A stretch of 57,024 nucleotides of DNA from Proteobacteria bacterium SG_bin5 (GTDB lineage Bacteria > Pseudomonadota > Alphaproteobacteria > Sphingomonadales > Sphingomonadaceae), in assembly GCA_002083475.1 (NCBI GenBank), contig LWDI01000059.1, positions 1 to 57,024 on the forward strand, written 5' to 3'. Both the position numbers and the translations under genes were made by a program. The stretch's first letter is position 1. The number at the start of each line of letters is the position of its first letter. Below the pieces are notes generated by a model. It was not told the origin of the DNA and searched no databases. It saw only the letters and a list, made by a program, of their open reading frames with translations. Positions 9,984-18,341 of the stretch are shown here, one piece after another.

Positions 9984-9988
9984 AGCGC
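9984..9988. repeat. Target-site duplication, left copy (AGCGC)
   Basis: The 5 bases AGCGC just outside the left transposon end are repeated exactly at 38600-38604 just outside the right end. A 5-bp duplication is the Tn7 norm. Confidence 0.85.
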
Positions 9989-10077
9989 TGTAGCCATACA
10001 AAGAAGTTCTCCGCCGCCCACGAGAGAGAGCATGGTTAACAAATTCGACTGAGTTTCAACAAAAAACTCCGGCCCGC
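9989..10077 (+). repeat. Transposon left end with TnsB-site-like repeats
   Basis: The end begins TGTAGCCATACAAAGAAG. The first repeat CAAAGAAGTTCTCCGCCG (9999-10016) matches the right-end repeat at 15 of 18 positions or better. A second likely site is CAACAAAAAACTCCGGCCCG (10058-10077), and a weaker ACAAATTC core lies at about 10040. Repeats of this kind inside both ends are the expected TnsB binding sites. Confidence 0.75.
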
Positions 10078-10099
10078 GCGCCCTGACCGGTCGGCGCGG
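10061..10099 (-). terminator. Possible terminator after the tns operon
   Basis: On the minus strand a GC-rich segment with short self-complementary arms (CGCGCC..GGCGCG and CCGG..CCGG) is followed by a six-T run at 10066-10061. It lies inside the left end, between tniQ and the chromosomal lipoprotein gene on the same strand. The stem is weak, so read-through remains possible. Confidence 0.35.
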
Positions 10100-10160
10100 C
10101 TACGACAGGTCGAATGAAGCCGGCCAAGAGAACAATAGAAACCTCCCGCAGCGCATTGTG

Positions 10161-11069
10161 TCAGTCCCGCCAAGACCGATACAAAAGGCCCTCGAGCAGC
10201 AGATGGTGCAGGGGAGGGCTCCGGTGCTCCCGCAGCATCAGCCCACCGAGCCAACGCTGCATGCAGCGACCGTCACGGCGTAGGCTCGGCCACAGGTCCA
10301 GCGTTGTCCCCCAGTAGCCGTCCATCGCCTTTGCGAGCGCAGGCAGGTTTGCCTCGCCACGCCGATTCAAGAGGCCCAGCCGGTGCAGATCCTCCAGATA
10401 GCCTTCCCGCCGATCATCGGGATGAACCTCGTCCCAGCCATTGAGCAGCACGTCGCTCTGCCGCGCGAGGTGGACGAGGTCAGCAAGAACGCGGGGATCC
10501 TCAACCTCGACTACGGCCGGAGCATCCGCCGGGCAAGTCGTGTATGACGCGACGACATAGCCACGTCGCCTCGCCTCACGATCGATCAGCGAGTCTCGTA
10601 GCGGCTCCCGGTGGTCGGGACAGACGAGTGCCGAAGGCAGCTGATGGGCACGGCGCCACCACAGGCCCGCCCCGCCAGCAGCCATGGCATTGCAGCACGA
10701 CACGCAGAACCGGAGCCGATCGGCCGGCGGAGCTGCAGCGGCCCAGCTTCCAAGAACGGCATGGGGCCAATCGTCAATGTGTGCCATGACATTCATGACT
10801 GCACGTGCGTGCGCGGGCGACGCGTAGTGCGCGTAGTAGGGGAACAGCGTCCATTCACGGGCCGCGTCGACGATATCGAAGTCGCCGAACACCCCTGACG
10901 CCACGACCCGGTCGAGACCGACGGGCATGTCATCGAAAACGGGCATGTCCGCGCCAAAGAGCGCCAGCTGCAACGCCGTGCGCCGCGTCCCCCCAAGCAG
11001 CCAGCCCACACGAGCCAACGCCGAGTAGAGGGTCTCGTCCCGCCGGACGCTCGTCACGGCGGTGCTCAT
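10161..11069 (-). CDS. tniQ: Small TniQ-family transposition protein
   Basis: Second TniQ protein (302 residues), probably a target-site adaptor for TnsC. It opens RRDETLYSALARVGWLLGG like the larger paralogue, and has the TniQ zinc site: CVSCC around residue 122 and VCPDH about 30 residues later, separated by the WWRRAHQ segment. The C-terminal half is short and lacks a TnsD-like extension. The ATG at 11069 overlaps the upstream stop (ATGA), so the pair are coupled; the longer open frame to 11216 runs inside the upstream gene. It is the last gene before the left end. Having two TniQ proteins suggests two target choices. Confidence 0.85.
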   Translation of the reverse strand: MSTAVTSVRRDETLYSALARVGWLLGGTRRTALQLALFGADMPVFDDMPVGLDRVVASGVFGDFDIVDAAREWTLFPYYAHYASPAHARAVMNVMAHIDDWPHAVLGSWAAAAPPADRLRFCVSCCNAMAAGGAGLWWRRAHQLPSALVCPDHREPLRDSLIDREARRRGYVVASYTTCPADAPAVVEVEDPRVLADLVHLARQSDVLLNGWDEVHPDDRREGYLEDLHRLGLLNRRGEANLPALAKAMDGYWGTTLDLWPSLRRDGRCMQRWLGGLMLREHRSPPLHHLLLEGLLYRSWRD

Positions 11070-12790
11070 GCAGCGAGCCTGCAAGGCCTCTCGAGGAGCT
11101 CGGCTTCGCCGATCGCCGCGCGAACCTCCTCCAACCAGCCCGTCGGCAAGCCAGCTGCTCGTAGCACCTCGCACGGCTTCAGGGTCCCCTCCTTCAGCGC
11201 CTTCGCCACGAACCAACTGAGTCGCCGCCTCCTGAACGCGTCGGTGGATTCCGCCGAGTGCTCCATCGCGGCGACCGTCCGAGGCAGCTTACCCCGGCGC
11301 TTTTGCACCCAGTCCTTCCGTGCCATTCGACGTTCCAGCTCTGCGAAGGTGATGCGGACCGGCGGCAGCTCGGCCGCGACCATCGACACCGTCCTCGCGA
11401 CCGTCCGCGCTAGACGAGCATCGATCGAGAACCAGTTGCGCAGCCGTCGACCATGACGCCTTCGGCAACCCCTGAATTTGGCTTTGGGCTTCGGCGCCTC
11501 GGGCCCGGGCACGGCTCCGGAAGGCGTCGTTGACCACGGCACCTCAACCTTCGCCATCTTTGCCTCTCGCATCACCGTCTTGGGATCGAGGCCCAGGACA
11601 CGGGCGGTAGCGCGCAGACTGGCGCCCTGCGCCACGGCAGCTTCTAACGCCGGCGTGAGCAGCGGCCCGAAGCGCCTATATCTCGGCTGCCCGATCACGC
11701 CCTCCGCTGAGCGTGAGCAGGTATAAAGGTAGCCGCACGCGCAGGCGAAATCGCCATAGAGCGTGTGGCGGTCGCGGCGGATCTCAACAGATTGGATCAC
11801 CCTTCGCCCGTAGTGGTCCGCCACGGGATTCCTGCAGGGCCAAGGACCGGGACCGAAGGGAAGGTCTGCTGCGGGTGTGACCATGCCGTCCAGCACCGTC
11901 GTCAGCATGACGTGCTGCAGCGTGGGTGCGGCGCGACGGCCGTTGCGAACCAGGGCTGAGAGCCAGGACCGCTCCGGATCGTCCACAAGAGCCAAGCCGG
12001 GGATGAGCTCCGTCGCACCCCCCCAACGTTCGCGGAAGGCAGAGTGAAGAGCGGCGTGGTCCACCTTGCGACGCGATCGCATAAGGCCGACCTCGGCGAT
12101 ACGCGACCGGTAACCAGCCATGATCTCCTCGAAGCCTCGCGCAGGCGGTGGATTGCACAACATCGCCGCCGCGCGTCGCGCCAAGTCGGCGAGCAACTCC
12201 AAGCGCTCACCGGCCCCTTCGATCGCCTCGGGGGCATCGTCCCGGCACACCGCTCGGGTCGCCGCGACGAAGGCATGGCGGTCTCGCCCGGGCACCGCCT
12301 CGCTCACCCGCAAAACGGTGCCATGGACCGGGCAGACGCAGACGCCAGGAATCTGATGATCGCGGCGCCACCACGGATCCCGGCCGCACTGTTCCATGTC
12401 CGCCAGGCACGTCAGACAGAAACGTAGCCCTTCGGGCGGACGCACTTTGAACGCAGCTAGGCCGAGTTTTGCATACAGGCCCATGGCGTTGCCCCGCATT
12501 GCCGCACGTCCCTCGATCCTCGCGTCCGACGACATGAAGGCGGTGTGGAACGGGAGCAGTGTTGCCTGGTCGATCCAGGCGTCGACGAGTCGACAGCGTT
12601 CCGATCTGGGCAAATCGCGGGCCAGTTCGTCCAAATCGCCTGGCAGGTCCACCGTCGCAATCGCCCAGCGACGGCCAAACACCTCGCGCATGAAGGGGCC
12701 CACCTGGCCCGCGTGCAGGTAGCGGCGCCCTCGTGCAAGGGCGCTATAGAGGATTTCCTCCTCCCTCAAGGCCGGCACGAGAACCGCCAC
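11066..12790 (-). CDS. tnsD: TnsD-like target selector (TniQ domain plus C-terminal extension)
   Basis: Sequence-specific DNA-binding protein (574 residues) expected to recognise the end of glmS and recruit TnsC. It begins REEEILYSALARGRRY (TniQ start) and carries a zinc site C125-x2-C128 ... C151/C153-x2-H156 around PWWRRDHQIPGVCVCPVHG. A second cysteine motif FACACGYLYTCS, common in TnsD proteins, lies near residue 350, followed by an HTH-like stretch (LRATARVLGLDPKTVMREA) and a basic C-terminal domain. The start is GTG, 7 bases after the tnsC stop. The position of the element beside glmS supports the TnsD role. Confidence 0.88.
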   Translation of the reverse strand: MAVLVPALREEEILYSALARGRRYLHAGQVGPFMREVFGRRWAIATVDLPGDLDELARDLPRSERCRLVDAWIDQATLLPFHTAFMSSDARIEGRAAMRGNAMGLYAKLGLAAFKVRPPEGLRFCLTCLADMEQCGRDPWWRRDHQIPGVCVCPVHGTVLRVSEAVPGRDRHAFVAATRAVCRDDAPEAIEGAGERLELLADLARRAAAMLCNPPPARGFEEIMAGYRSRIAEVGLMRSRRKVDHAALHSAFRERWGGATELIPGLALVDDPERSWLSALVRNGRRAAPTLQHVMLTTVLDGMVTPAADLPFGPGPWPCRNPVADHYGRRVIQSVEIRRDRHTLYGDFACACGYLYTCSRSAEGVIGQPRYRRFGPLLTPALEAAVAQGASLRATARVLGLDPKTVMREAKMAKVEVPWSTTPSGAVPGPEAPKPKAKFRGCRRRHGRRLRNWFSIDARLARTVARTVSMVAAELPPVRITFAELERRMARKDWVQKRRGKLPRTVAAMEHSAESTDAFRRRRLSWFVAKALKEGTLKPCEVLRAAGLPTGWLEEVRAAIGEAELLERPCRLAA

Positions 12791-12797
12791 GTCTAAC

Positions 12798-14363
12798 TCA
12801 AGCGGCCGAAGGCAGGCCGTCGCGATCCTCCCGGCGCAGGTCGCCCTCCACCATGGTGGCCTCGACCGCAGCCTTTGATGGTCGAACTGCGCGGACGGGC
12901 TTCGCCCCCTCCGCCTCTACCTCAGCGATCACCTCTTCGATCCTGGCAAAATATTGGCCAATGTTGCGGCTGTCGGGCGGCCCCACGATCGCGGAGGTGC
13001 GGCGCATCACCTCCGCGATTTTCTTCTCGTCGAACTCGCGCCATTCCAGGTTGTCCCGCACAACGGCGGAAGACTGACCGATATAGGCGGGCCCGAGCTT
13101 CGACTCGTCATCCGCCTCCTCCGTCTTCATGTGCCGGTTCAGCACGGGGCCATCGCGATCCTTCAGAGATGTCCAAAAAACCTCGTTGCGCGGGCGCACG
13201 TCATCATACTCCGCGATGACCTTGAGGTCGTTCTCGCGAATGCCCTTCAGCAGCCGCTCCATTGGCGCCAGGTGCACGTCCGCCACGTCATTGATGAGCT
13301 TAACGGTGATCAGCTCGGGCACCTCGCCTCCGCTCGCCTCATTGTCGTCAATGGCGGTCGCCTGCACTGCGAACCAGAGCTTAGTCACGATGTCGACCAC
13401 GCCTTGGCTGCGCGCGTAGAGCGCGTCGAGCAGCTCGGGGGCGGGCGGCGTGTATTCAGCCGTCCACTGATACTCCCACAGCTCGCGCACAAACGTCTGC
13501 CACTGATCGTCGCGGGGCTGATACTGGTGCCAAACGGCCGACGCGGGCCCGATCGCACGCCGGCCCATTCTTCCCGTTTTCGAAAAGCGCTCGAAGGCGG
13601 ACATTGTGCCAACGAAGAGCACGGGCACGCCGATCCTATTGATGAGTGTAGTGAGGAAAGTCATAAGGACGTGCTGCTCGTCGCCTGCTTTCCCGAGGTG
13701 CTGGATCTCGTCGATCACCAAGCACCCGAGCGAGTGAATGTTCGCGACGGCGACCATCGCGTCCATCAAGTCGTCGTCCGAGACGTGCTTGCCACCCCAG
13801 AGCGTCTGGTAGGTTGTCTGCCCGAGCACAGCGTCGACCATCTTGAGAAAGGCTTTGCAGGTCTGCCGGATCGAGCCGAGTGGCGGGCACTCGAGCTTCA
13901 ACCACACCACCTGGACCTGCCCGTCGTTATGGCGAACCACCTGCGGATATCGGGCGAGCACGCGCTCGAGAGTCGCCGTCTTGCCCATGCCCGGGACGCC
14001 GATTAGCGCCGAGCTGCTTGCGTTTCTAATGACGATGGGCGCGCCCGCCGCCTGCAAGTTGCCGGTCTCGCGAGCGGACGCAATCGCGTGCATGCGCACC
14101 TCGTGGGCGCCGGTGCTGTCGTCGCGCCCGCGATAGCCCTCCCGCAGCACGGCGTCGAAGCCGCGGGCGAAGTCCGCCTGCCGCGCACCGGCGCGGAAGA
14201 ACCGGAGGACGCGGAGCGCACACAGATAGCGCTCCTGATGTGACAGCTTGCGCTCAGCCTCGTCCCGGCTCAGCTTGAAGTTCAGGCGCTGGACCCACTC
14301 CGGCCGCGTCAGCGAGGGCGGCAGTGCCGCGATATAAGCGTTGTTCTCGTAGTCAGACGACAT
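12798..14363 (-). CDS. tnsC: TnsC-like AAA+ ATPase
   Basis: ATP-dependent regulator (521 residues) that links target selectors to the transposase. Walker A GVPGMGKT is at residues 122-129 and Walker B LVIDEIQHL at about 215-223; VLFVGTMSAF follows as the sensor-type strand. The N-terminal YENNAYIAALPPSL is typical of TnsC/TniB proteins. ATG at 14363 has AAGGGTG upstream and lies 16 bases after the tnsB stop; the frame is open much further (to 14837) but that part reads inside tnsB. The C-terminal tail (from about 400) is charged and probably contacts TnsA/TnsB. Confidence 0.9.
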   Translation of the reverse strand: MSSDYENNAYIAALPPSLTRPEWVQRLNFKLSRDEAERKLSHQERYLCALRVLRFFRAGARQADFARGFDAVLREGYRGRDDSTGAHEVRMHAIASARETGNLQAAGAPIVIRNASSSALIGVPGMGKTATLERVLARYPQVVRHNDGQVQVVWLKLECPPLGSIRQTCKAFLKMVDAVLGQTTYQTLWGGKHVSDDDLMDAMVAVANIHSLGCLVIDEIQHLGKAGDEQHVLMTFLTTLINRIGVPVLFVGTMSAFERFSKTGRMGRRAIGPASAVWHQYQPRDDQWQTFVRELWEYQWTAEYTPPAPELLDALYARSQGVVDIVTKLWFAVQATAIDDNEASGGEVPELITVKLINDVADVHLAPMERLLKGIRENDLKVIAEYDDVRPRNEVFWTSLKDRDGPVLNRHMKTEEADDESKLGPAYIGQSSAVVRDNLEWREFDEKKIAEVMRRTSAIVGPPDSRNIGQYFARIEEVIAEVEAEGAKPVRAVRPSKAAVEATMVEGDLRREDRDGLPSAA

Positions 14364-14379
14364 TTGGAGCACCCTTCCC

Positions 14380-16557
14380 TCAGGACAGGAACCTAGACTG
14401 GCGATTGCTGCGATCGGAGACCGAGGTGTCCTTCGCAGGACTCTCAAGGGCTTCGGGGAGCGGCCGGAGGGCGGCCGCCGCAGCGGCAGGGCGAGACGCA
14501 CGCTCCCGGCGCTTCCTGTCTGTCTCGGCTTCCAGCTTCCGGTTGGCCTTGCTCCCCTGGAGCTGCGCGGGGCTGAGGGGCGCGGGCCGGTCCTCGTTCG
14601 CCGCCTGGTTGGTCTTCCGCATAGCGTCAATGGCGCGGGCAAGACCACCGTGGTACTCCGGCCTGCGCCGCGCGGTGTCGACATTGTCGTCTTTCCGAAG
14701 GGCGTCTTGCTCCTGGAAGGAGATGCCGGCGAAGGCGATCGACCGGTCGGTGAGTTCCAGGACGACCGGCGGACCGTCGATCCTCGACGCATGCAGCCAG
14801 ATGTTCGTCGTCCAGAGGGGGTCGTAGGACACGTCAACCTGCGTGACGCCGTTCTGGAGCGCTCGATCGAACACAGACCACTGCTCCCGGTCAGCCGGCT
14901 TGTAGAGGAGCTTGCGGAATCGGTAACCCTCCGGCGTGACGGTTGCCTTCGCGACGGGAAGCATCGCCAGCTCGATCTGCGACACGGACGCCCGCGAAAG
15001 CTCGTCCATGCCCCGCTCGCGGCACCAGCGCCACAGCTCCACCGGCACCGCCCTCACCCGATCAGCGATCATCTCGCGCGTACGGGGGTAGTCGACGAGC
15101 TTGTTGCTGTTGTTGAGGAAGATCGCGACCTCGATCACGCATGCGGTCACCTCGCGCAGGTTCAAGACCGCGTCCCTTCGGTAATCGCGATCCCCCCGCT
15201 CCTGGACCTTCTTCTCGATCATTCCGTCGAGTTGCGTTCGGAGGAGGCGATGGAACTGGTCGAACTTCTTCTCGGTCGACCCTTTCTGGTCGCCACGATA
15301 CGGCGCCGCGAGCTCTACCGTGACGGTTGATTTCGATACGAAGGCGCTCGCGTCATAGCCCTCCCACTCGCCGCGGTCAGCCATGAAGCGTGCGGGCACG
15401 ACGCCCTCGCACGGCCACTCGTCCGATGTGATCGAGACCCCGTATCGTTCGCAGAACGCCACCTTGTCCTCGACGACGTTCCGAACCGCCAGCCCTGCCG
15501 CCATCCACGAGGCGTTCTCGAATCCGACATAGATGCCGCAGATCATCTTCGTGAGAACGTCGGTGACCTGATAGAAGGTCGGCCTGCCGACCGGCACTGT
15601 CCGGTCGATCTCCGAGACGCAACCGATATCCAGCGGAGTCGAGTCTATCTCGAAGCGGCTACCTGCCCCCATCAATCCGGCAACGGCCGTGCCGACTATG
15701 CCACGAAGGTCCTTGTCGTAGCGCGAAGCGCCCTCTCGCTTTCGGCGGATGCCTAGCAGGTCGTCGCGCTTGTCATACCAGAACCGGAATTGGCGGAAGG
15801 TGGGATAGCCCGTCGCTTGCCATTCTGGCTTGGCGGGGTAGGTCTCCTTCCCCGTGACCGGATCTACGGCCCTGTCGATGAAGAAGTCGGCCGCCATCAT
15901 GTCGTAGGCGGCCTTCAGGCTGACCTTACGACGGGCGTTGCGCTTTGAGACGTAGTAGCGCTGCAGTCCCTTCTCGAAGATCTGCTTCACGGCGTCGGTG
16001 ACGTTCACGCCAGGCAGCATGCCCTCGGTAACGGGGGCGCCCAGCTTCGTCTCTCCGGGGGTGCGCGGGCCACGACCGCACTTCTCGAACGAAGGCGTCA
16101 GCGCGTTTACCGACATCCCGCGGCGCCAGAATCGGTCGAACGCCTGGTGCAGCGTCTTCGCAGAGGCGAGGCGCTTCTTCTCATCCTTATCGGTGCAGGC
16201 GAGCTGCCGCCGCTCGACTTCGGCGATGAGGTGTCCCCTCACCCGATCGTCAAAGACGTCCGGCGCTCGGTCGAGCATCGGGCCTATGAGACCCATCAGC
16301 TTGTCGCGGCGAGCCTTCTGCGCCTCCGTCAGCCGTGCCGGATTTGGGTGGTGATCGTAGGCGTGCTCTGTGACGATGCACGCCGTGCCGTCGTTCAGCT
16401 CGCCAACTACCTCGTCTCGGGATCGGCGGATCAGCCGTGTGTCCGGCGCCTTGAGGTCGAACAGCACGACCTCGCCGCCATGAGCCCAGACGACCCGATA
16501 ATCGGCGGCGGTCGCCGGATCCTCCCCGTAACGAATCACGTCACGCTGGATCAGCAT
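14380..16557 (-). CDS. tnsB: TnsB-like DDE transposase
   Basis: Retroviral-integrase-type transposase (725 residues) that binds the end repeats and joins the 3' ends to target DNA. The DDE residues are visible: D305 in FEIDSTPLDI, D394 in FMADRGEWEG and E429 in KGSTEKKFDQFHR. The N-terminal third should hold the DNA-binding helices, and a Mu-type C-terminal beta-barrel region follows the core (RLLYKPADREQW..VDVSYDPLWTTNIWLH). ATG at 16557 overlaps the tnsA stop by one base (TGATG). The frame is open on into tnsA, which I reject as coding. Confidence 0.92.
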   Translation of the reverse strand: MLIQRDVIRYGEDPATAADYRVVWAHGGEVVLFDLKAPDTRLIRRSRDEVVGELNDGTACIVTEHAYDHHPNPARLTEAQKARRDKLMGLIGPMLDRAPDVFDDRVRGHLIAEVERRQLACTDKDEKKRLASAKTLHQAFDRFWRRGMSVNALTPSFEKCGRGPRTPGETKLGAPVTEGMLPGVNVTDAVKQIFEKGLQRYYVSKRNARRKVSLKAAYDMMAADFFIDRAVDPVTGKETYPAKPEWQATGYPTFRQFRFWYDKRDDLLGIRRKREGASRYDKDLRGIVGTAVAGLMGAGSRFEIDSTPLDIGCVSEIDRTVPVGRPTFYQVTDVLTKMICGIYVGFENASWMAAGLAVRNVVEDKVAFCERYGVSITSDEWPCEGVVPARFMADRGEWEGYDASAFVSKSTVTVELAAPYRGDQKGSTEKKFDQFHRLLRTQLDGMIEKKVQERGDRDYRRDAVLNLREVTACVIEVAIFLNNSNKLVDYPRTREMIADRVRAVPVELWRWCRERGMDELSRASVSQIELAMLPVAKATVTPEGYRFRKLLYKPADREQWSVFDRALQNGVTQVDVSYDPLWTTNIWLHASRIDGPPVVLELTDRSIAFAGISFQEQDALRKDDNVDTARRRPEYHGGLARAIDAMRKTNQAANEDRPAPLSPAQLQGSKANRKLEAETDRKRRERASRPAAAAAALRPLPEALESPAKDTSVSDRSNRQSRFLS

Positions 16558-17417
16558 CACGCAGCCTCCGCTTCGGCTTGAGCTTCGACGCAGACCGCGA
16601 AGTCGGACACCGGCCGCGACAGCGCGAATGCCCGGTCCATGTCGAATGCCATTGCGCGCTTGGCGCAAAGCAAACGCACCGCGCTTGGGAAGTCGCGGCG
16701 AGGAAGCGTCCCCGCGACGTCCAGTTCCCGTGCCAGCTGATCCATGGTCAGCGAACCGCCGTTCGCGATCGCCTCGTGAACGGCGCCCATCGCCCGCTCC
16801 CAATAGCCAGCTGGTCGCTCAGGATCAGGCTTCACGCCCAGTACCCATTCAATATTGGCCTTGCGGACCTTGGAGAGGTGATCCTCGGTCAGCCAATCCC
16901 ACCGGACCTCGCGCTCGAGCCAGTATCGCCGCTCGATTTCGAGCTTCTGGCGCGTGCGGCGGATCGAGACCATCTGGCCTCGGGTCCGCGCGAGCGAGAG
17001 GTCGAGCGCGCCGTTCTCCTTCACGGCATAGGCGGTGTGCTCAAGCCTGCCATTGACCATCCTCGTCACCAAGAAGTCGCTGGTCATCACTATGGGCTCG
17101 CGTGGGCGGCCGTCCGAGGGATGGCGCACCTTCATCTCGGCCGCGATCCGAAGCGTGTCCTCCAGCACCAGCGGGAACTGCTCCTTCACTTCGACTACTG
17201 TCGGATCCCACTGGAAATCGCGGAAAGCCGCCGTCTCCCAATCGGATAGCGTGTGCACGACGCGACCGCCCGAAGCGATGCGGCTTGAACGCCCGCGCGA
17301 GGCGACGTCATGGACGTAGAGCCAGGGCTTGTAGTCGGGCCCGTCCCCACGGCCGCGCCCCTGCCGCTGCCGGTTCTCCATGATCGCCAGGGTCTGGGTG
17401 CGCTTCCTCTTCGCCAT
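16557..17417 (-). CDS. tnsA: TnsA-like endonuclease
   Basis: Restriction-enzyme-fold nuclease (286 residues) that cuts the 5' ends, allowing cut-and-paste movement with TnsB. The catalytic residues line up: E61 in SDWETAAFRDFQWDP, D114 in IVMTSDFLV and K133 in AYAVKENGAL, with the family phrase VVEVKEQFPL between. The C-terminal winged-helix-type half contains RYWLEREVRWDWLTED. The start MAKRKRTQTL at 17417 is preceded by AAGG; 17 extra upstream codons are open but unlike the family. tnsA is the innermost tns gene here, and tnsB follows with an overlap. Confidence 0.9.
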   Translation of the reverse strand: MAKRKRTQTLAIMENRQRQGRGRGDGPDYKPWLYVHDVASRGRSSRIASGGRVVHTLSDWETAAFRDFQWDPTVVEVKEQFPLVLEDTLRIAAEMKVRHPSDGRPREPIVMTSDFLVTRMVNGRLEHTAYAVKENGALDLSLARTRGQMVSIRRTRQKLEIERRYWLEREVRWDWLTEDHLSKVRKANIEWVLGVKPDPERPAGYWERAMGAVHEAIANGGSLTMDQLARELDVAGTLPRRDFPSAVRLLCAKRAMAFDMDRAFALSRPVSDFAVCVEAQAEAEAA

Positions 17418-17516
17418 GATGAGAACCTTTGAGTTGGGCGGATCGCGCGCGGATCGCACGCGCTGCATCCATCGTCGGTCAGGAGTTAAGGTCCGGTTCG
17501 CCGAAGCCTTTGGTTA

Positions 17517-18341
17517 TCACCGGGCGCTCGACTGCGATGCTGAAGTCGACTCATATGGCTGTGCCGGGGCAAGCCGAGCAGCCATCAGGCCGAGCAGGTG
17601 TTGCGTCAGAGCGTCGGCTCCCTTGTTGTAGGCGAGCGTGCCCCAATCCTCCCAGCGATGGACGCGCTCGGCCGCCCACGCGAAGAAGTCGTCCCGCACC
17701 TTTGCGTCTGGAAAGCTCTGGCTCCAGACCACCTTGCGCATCGGCATGCGGCCGACCGTGTCCAAGCCTGTAAGGGTGACGAGGTGACGGCCGTGCACGC
17801 CTTCGCGCGCGAAGATGTGCGGCAGCCGGGTGACGCTGCGTTCGAACGTCCGAAGCGCGCGTTCACGCTCATCATCGGCGCAGGTGCGATCCCCATCGCG
17901 AATATGCTCAACGACCGAGGCGAACGGCAGCTGCACCCACTCGGGCTCGCGCGTAGCCTGGAGCATCAGCATGACGGAGCGGCCCTCATTCGACAGCCCC
18001 GCCGAGAGCGGATCGATCCGCGGCCCTGCCTCGAGCAGGCCAATCGACGACAGCCAGCACTGATAGAAGCGCCAGAAGAGCATATCGCCGCCGAAGAGGT
18101 CGTGCTTACGCTCTTCAGCACCTACCCAATGGGCATCGATGGCGGTGAGCACTCGGAGAAGCAGCTCAAGCTGCTCGGGCAAAATATGCGTGGCCGGAAA
18201 GCCGAGTTCCCCCTGCCAGAACGCCTCCCGGACGCTGCGCCATTCCCGGCCCTCAGCATCCTCGATTTTCGTCCCATTGACCCTCAGCCACCATCCCCAT
18301 GGCAGGCCAGTGGCGCGATCCGTCGACCTGACCACCCTCAT
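17517..18341 (-). CDS. Unrecognised protein upstream of tnsA
   Basis: A 274-residue protein I do not recognise. It is rich in Trp (GLPWGWWLRVNG, REAFWQGELGF, DMLFWRFYQCWL), has no signal peptide or clear membrane segment, and ends in a Ser/Ala-rich tail. ATG at 18341 overlaps the preceding stop (ATGA). A GGGAGG motif sits right against that ATG, so GTG at 18335 could be the real start. It lies 99 bases upstream of tnsA on the same strand, so it may be co-transcribed with the transposition genes. Confidence 0.6.
   Translation of the reverse strand: MRVVRSTDRATGLPWGWWLRVNGTKIEDAEGREWRSVREAFWQGELGFPATHILPEQLELLLRVLTAIDAHWVGAEERKHDLFGGDMLFWRFYQCWLSSIGLLEAGPRIDPLSAGLSNEGRSVMLMLQATREPEWVQLPFASVVEHIRDGDRTCADDERERALRTFERSVTRLPHIFAREGVHGRHLVTLTGLDTVGRMPMRKVVWSQSFPDAKVRDDFFAWAAERVHRWEDWGTLAYNKGADALTQHLLGLMAARLAPAQPYESTSASQSSAR

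Noticed and set aside
9969..10001. Longer start for the lipoprotein gene, at 10001
   Set aside because: The extra codons lie in the transposon end and duplication; the lipoprotein signal peptide and ribosome site fit the ATG at 9968.
8529..10052. 507-codon open frame on the plus strand
   Set aside because: Antisense to the substrate-binding lipoprotein and running across the transposon junction; low-complexity Arg/Gly composition.
14364..14837. N-terminal extension of TnsC to 679 residues
   Set aside because: The extra part reads inside tnsB in another frame; ATG at 14363 has a ribosome site and a typical TnsC start.
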